DNA from: DASUAL01 sp035763805
GTDB taxonomy: Bacteria; Gemmatimonadota; Gemmatimonadetes; Gemmatimonadales; GWC2-71-9
Direction: 5' to 3'
DNA: 64,000 nt
Assembly (NCBI GenBank): GCA_035763805.1
Contig: DASUAL010000077.1
Span: 1-64,000, forward strand
The stretch's first letter is position 1, and every line of letters starts with the position of its first letter. Under the pieces are notes generated by a model. It did no database searches, was not told the DNA's origin, and saw only the letters and a program-made list of their open reading frames with translations. The position numbers and the translations under genes are program-made. Positions 61,435 to 64,000 of the stretch are shown here, in pieces.

Positions 61435-62006
61435 TCACGCCGGCCTCGTCACGGCAGACGCCGCCATGTCCCTGCAGTAGCGGTGAATGAAGTGCACGGC
61501 CATCGCTCCCTCACCGGCGGCCGATGTCAGCCGCTTGACCGAGCCCTTGCGGACATCTCCGGCGACGAACACGCCCGGCGTGGTCGTCTCGAGCAGGTAG
61601 GGTTGTCGGTCCAGCGGCCACTCGGGACCTGCTCGACGACCACGGTTCGCAGTCCTTCCGAAGCAGCGTAGATGGATGCCGACAGCCCCGCGGGCCCTCC
61701 TCCGACGATGATCAGGTCGTAAACGCGCGCCTCCGGCTCGGTCTCGAGCCCGAGGCGTTCCGCGACGGCGCGCACGTCCGGATCCGCAAGGGCGGACCCG
61801 TCCGGGAACAGGACGATGGGAAATCGCTCGGGGCCGGGGACCGCGGCCTTCGCCACGGCCCGTGCCTCGGCGTCACGCTCGACGTCGAGCCACCGGTAAG
61901 GGACGCGGCTCCTCGCGAGAAACTGCTTGAGCTCGTGCACACGGGGCGACCAGCGCTGCCCGATGACGCGCACCTCCCCTTCGACGAAGGTGGGATGAGA
62001 GATCAC
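61435..62006 (-). pseudogene. Thioredoxin reductase-like fusion, internally deleted
   Basis: The N-terminal 130 residues are intact: a glutaredoxin/thioredoxin-like domain ('VIGQRWSPRVHELKQFLARSRVPYRWLD' region) and the FAD motif 'DLIIVGGGPAGLSASIYAASEGLRTVVVEQ'. Immediately after, near 61620, the sequence jumps in another frame to the extreme C-terminus: 'WPLDRQPYLLETTTPGVFV', 'AGDVRKGSVKRLTSAAGEGAMAVHFIHRY', ending at 61435. About 200 central residues, including the CxxC and NAD domain, are missing. This is a single internal deletion plus frame change, so no active enzyme can form. GTG start overlaps the response-regulator stop. Confidence 0.82.
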
Positions 62007-62389
62007 GGCGATCGCCCTTCCCTTTCCCCGAGGAGCGTGGCGACGAGCGTCGCCAAGGTGTCCGCCTCGAACGGCTTGCTGAGAAAGTGATTGGCCCCCA
62101 GCGCCAGCGCGTGCCCGCCGACATCAAGCGATCCCGTACCCGTTACCCCGGACATCGCGATGATCTTCACCCCGGGCCACTCGCGGCGCAGCCGGTCGAT
62201 CGTTTGCAGCCCACCCTGCCCGGGCATGAAGATGTCCACGATCACCACGTCAGCCGCGTGGCGCTCGTGCGCCCGGATCCCGGCATCCCCCTGCGCGGCC
62301 TGGCGGACGTCGTGACCGGCCAGCTCCAGATATTTCGTCACGGCTTGTCGGACCGCGACGTCGTCGTCGATGATCAGGACTCGGGCCAT
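62003..62389 (-). CDS. Single-domain response regulator (CheY-like)
   Basis: 128 residues, receiver domain only. Acidic pocket Asp8-Asp10 in 'LIIDDDVAV', phospho-acceptor Asp52 in 'VIVDIFMPG', Ser80 and Lys105 in 'FLSKPF'. No output domain. In intact relatives a receiver domain can precede thioredoxin reductase in one protein; here the two are adjacent genes joined by a GTGA overlap. The longer frame upstream is not homologous to anything I recognise. No histidine kinase is adjacent. Confidence 0.88.
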   Translation of the reverse strand: MARVLIIDDDVAVRQAVTKYLELAGHDVRQAAQGDAGIRAHERHAADVVIVDIFMPGQGGLQTIDRLRREWPGVKIIAMSGVTGTGSLDVGGHALALGANHFLSKPFEADTLATLVATLLGEREGRSP

Positions 62390-62513
62390 GTCGTGCGAGA
62401 AGGAGTCGCGTGGAGGTGCGGCCGGACGCACAGGGCATAAGCTGTGCGCGAGCCGGCAGCACCACAAGCAGGCACTGTTACAGCGTCGGGCGGATTGACC
62501 GGTGCCGGTACGC

Positions 62514-63059
62514 TCACCGCTGCAGCTGCGCCTTGAGCGTGCTGACGAGATGCGATTCGAGCGTCCCGGTGGATGAGCACCGAACATACTCGCCGGACAA
62601 GGTGACCGGCTTTCCACTCGCTTCAATGGTCGTGGCCACCGTCGTGCTCCCCGACGCGCCCGGCTCCACGCGCGTGAGGATCGAGAGGTGTATCTCGTAC
62701 GTCTCCGCGCTCGGAGCACCCTGCGAGTCCCCGCAGTCGAGGTAACGGGTGAGCGGGACGTTCCCGAGCCGCCGGCGCAGCTTGATGCCCGCGTTGCCGA
62801 TGACGTGGTTCGCGGTATCGAGGCTGGTGACCGGGATCGCCAGTGAGTCGTACACCGCCGGCAGGACGCGCCACACCTGGTAGAGTGGATACCAGACGGT
62901 CTCAACTCTGGCGGCCACGGTCGGCGATGTCGTCAGCTCGATGGTTCGACCGGGACCGACGATCCGGACAGTCTCGTCCGGAGTCGGGCGTCCGGGCACG
63001 GGGTTCGCTGACGCGCAGCTCGAGAGCGCGACGATGGACAGCATTGCGGTAGCGCGCAT
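62514..63059 (-). CDS. Hypothetical lipoprotein
   Basis: 181 residues. Lipoprotein signal 'MRATAMLSIVALSSCASA' with lipobox ALSSC (Cys15). The mature part begins with 'VPGRPTPDETVRIVG' and has a beta-rich look ('TIELTTSPTVAARVETVW', 'LPAVYDSLAIPVTSLDTANHVIGNAGIKLRRRLG'). No family recognised. GGAGG ribosome site before the ATG. Two cysteines ('LDCGDSQG', 'VRCSSTG') could pair. The 124 bases between it and the response regulator show no feature. Confidence 0.65.
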   Translation of the reverse strand: MRATAMLSIVALSSCASANPVPGRPTPDETVRIVGPGRTIELTTSPTVAARVETVWYPLYQVWRVLPAVYDSLAIPVTSLDTANHVIGNAGIKLRRRLGNVPLTRYLDCGDSQGAPSAETYEIHLSILTRVEPGASGSTTVATTIEASGKPVTLSGEYVRCSSTGTLESHLVSTLKAQLQR

Positions 63060-63135
63060 AGGTCCTCCAAGGCAGAGTGGTGCAACAACTCCGGCGACGT
63101 CTTCGACGGCCTTCCTGACGGCCTCCCATCCAATG

Positions 63136-63470
63136 TCACAACATGCCACCGAGGTGCAGTAGCAGGACGACCAATGCCATGACTGCCACGCCGCTACGCA
63201 CGGCGTGCAAGCGGCCCCATCTGGTCAAGAGTGCCGCGGTCCTCGCAGAGCCTGGCTTGAGGCTCGGGTCCAGCAGCTGCGTGTTCGTAGGAAAGACGAC
63301 GACCAGCGTGAAGGGGATGACGGGGCCGAGCAGCAGACCGGCGACCACAACAGCAGTTCCGCGGCCTTGAACCCAGGCGCCGAGGCCGCGAGGAGTCCGA
63401 CAGCCGCCAGGGTGGCCTGCATGACGGTCGCGCGGCGATAGCTCGGGCGCCACTGGCTGACGAGCTTCGG
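63136..63470 (-). pseudogene. DUF1772-like membrane protein remnant
   Basis: Directly after the mscL stop the same frame continues as 'KLVSQWRPSYRRATVMQATLAAVGLLAA', then near 63385 shifts one frame to 'VVVAGLLLGPVIPFTLVVVFPTN', 'LLTRWGRLHAVRSGVAVMALVVLLL'. Together these form the C-terminal two thirds of a DUF1772/anthrone-oxygenase-like membrane protein. The N-terminus is absent. Truncation plus a frameshift argue for a pseudogene or a mis-assembled spot. Confidence 0.65.
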
Positions 63471-63770
63471 CTATTTCTTGGTGACGGTTTGTTCCCTCAG
63501 CACCTTCTTGGAGAACCAAAACACCAGCCAGGCCACGATGAGAAAGTCCATCCCCGCTCCGAGAACCGGACCGAGCAGGAAATGTACCGGGCCGACATGG
63601 AGGGTTGCGGTTCGCCATGCGCCGCCAGGGATGAAGAACGTCACGATGGGCATGAGGACGCCATCCACCAGCGCTGAGACCAGGGTGTTGGCCTTACCGC
63701 CGATAATGACCGCGATCGCCAGGCCAATTACTCCGTACTGTTTCAGGAACGCGACGAAGTCGCCGAGCAT
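63471..63770 (-). CDS. mscL: Large-conductance mechanosensitive channel-like protein
   Basis: 99 residues, two membrane helices. TM1 'GVIGLAIAVIIGGKANTLVSALVDGVLMPIV' fits the MscL pore helix, TM2 is 'FLLGPVLGAGMDFLIVAWLVFWF', ending 'SKKVLREQ'. It is shorter than E. coli MscL (136) because the cytoplasmic C-terminal helix is missing, as in several small homologues. It would release solutes on hypo-osmotic shock. Ribosome site GAGAGGAG seven bases before ATG. Confidence 0.82.
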   Translation of the reverse strand: MLGDFVAFLKQYGVIGLAIAVIIGGKANTLVSALVDGVLMPIVTFFIPGGAWRTATLHVGPVHFLLGPVLGAGMDFLIVAWLVFWFSKKVLREQTVTKK

Positions 63771-63836
63771 GAGTGGCTCCTCTCGGTTGGAGAACGGGCG
63801 ACAACGCGCTTGAGAAGGAGAGGCGTGCGCCCACGC

Positions 63837-64000
63837 CTAACGGTCCGCGGTTGTGAGGCGAGCCGCAAGGGTCCCGAGGATCAGCATCGCCATCAGTTCG
63901 AGCGGCAGCTGCATTAGCGGACGCGAGAATGAAGCCGTGAATCACGATGCCGAGCAGCTGCGCCGCGAGGAACACTCCCGGGGTGCCGAGGATGAGCGGT
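63837..64000 (-). pseudogene. C-terminal end of a small membrane protein, frameshifted, runs off the window
   Basis: Two frames join into one hydrophobic sequence: 'FLAAQLLGIVIHGFILA' in one frame and, after a one-base shift near 63917, 'RPLMQLPLELMAMLILGTLAARL' to a TAG at 63837. It resembles the end of a two- to four-helix membrane protein of unknown family. Its beginning lies beyond base 64000, so the call is tentative. Confidence 0.4.

Noticed and set aside
62390..62905. Extended response regulator with an N-terminal domain
   Set aside because: The upstream frame is Arg/Ser-rich shadow of the lipoprotein gene on the same strand; the receiver starts at the ATG at 62389.
63136..63618. Single 160-codon protein covering 63136-63618
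   Set aside because: Its N-terminal half is the wrong frame of mscL; only the C-terminal part is DUF1772-like, so it is better read as a frameshifted remnant.

Overview
The window is a gene-dense, high-GC chromosomal segment from a diderm bacterium. It carries outer-membrane and lipoprotein genes and a full mre/PBP2/RodA cluster. Overlapping stop/start junctions (ATGA, GTGA, TGATG) are the rule. The gene content (archaeal/eukaryote-type ProS, paired CNNM/CBS proteins after YbeY, interleaved trp genes, HEAT plus HD-GYP signalling pair) fits Gemmatimonadota or a close relative best. There is no 16S rRNA here, so that placement is inference.

Layout. 1-9.8 kb (minus strand): methylmalonyl-CoA mutase (partial), meaB, two CNNM/CBS transporters, ybeY, a PgpH-like c-di-AMP phosphodiesterase, phoH, aspS and an EIIA protein. 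9.9-11.8 kb (plus): outer-membrane barrel and rlmN. 11.8-14.8 kb (minus): LytR_C lipoprotein, yqeK-like, panC, panB, folK. 14.8-24.7 kb (minus): an unusual trp cluster, trpD-[lexA on the other strand]-trpC-trpB-HEAT protein-HD-GYP protein-trpA-chemoreceptor-like protein. 24.8-38.2 kb (plus): truA, a transaldolase, then a purine operon (purB, C, S, Q, L, F) with psd and pssA for phosphatidylethanolamine synthesis embedded in it, ending with ppdK. 38.2-43 kb (minus): a broken M48 peptidase, the tmRNA gene ssrA, a GGDEF protein, larB, dusB. 43-44 kb (plus): a second EIIA and an S23-type four-helix-bundle gene inside a heptamer inverted-repeat element. 44-57.3 kb (minus): mreB-mreC-mreD-PBP2-rodA-accD-folC-hisS-proS-lysA-guaA, apparently one long transcription unit. 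57.4-59.8 kb (plus): ferredoxin, geranylgeranyl-reductase-type flavoprotein, fabI. 59.8-64 kb (minus): polysaccharide deacetylase, small hypothetical genes, a response regulator, a lipoprotein, mscL and three decayed genes.

The most interesting signal is a set of short-unit (mostly 7-base) stuttering repeats arranged as long inverted repeats: GCGGAAT type (two copies), GTCAGGT type, and GTTGCCG type. The last one encloses the four-helix-bundle gene, an architecture like the intervening sequences of 23S rRNA but located between protein genes. Related one-armed or in-frame arrays sit inside purL and meaB. Other points: two genes whose best start is CTG overlapping the upstream stop (folC and the HEAT gene), several genes whose predicted -10 box lies six bases before the start codon (leaderless candidates), a PBP2 with KTA instead of KTG, and an ssrA promoter that overlaps the stop codon of the GGDEF gene.

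No gene-free stretch exceeds 300 bases. No tRNA, rRNA, CRISPR array, transposase or phage gene was seen.
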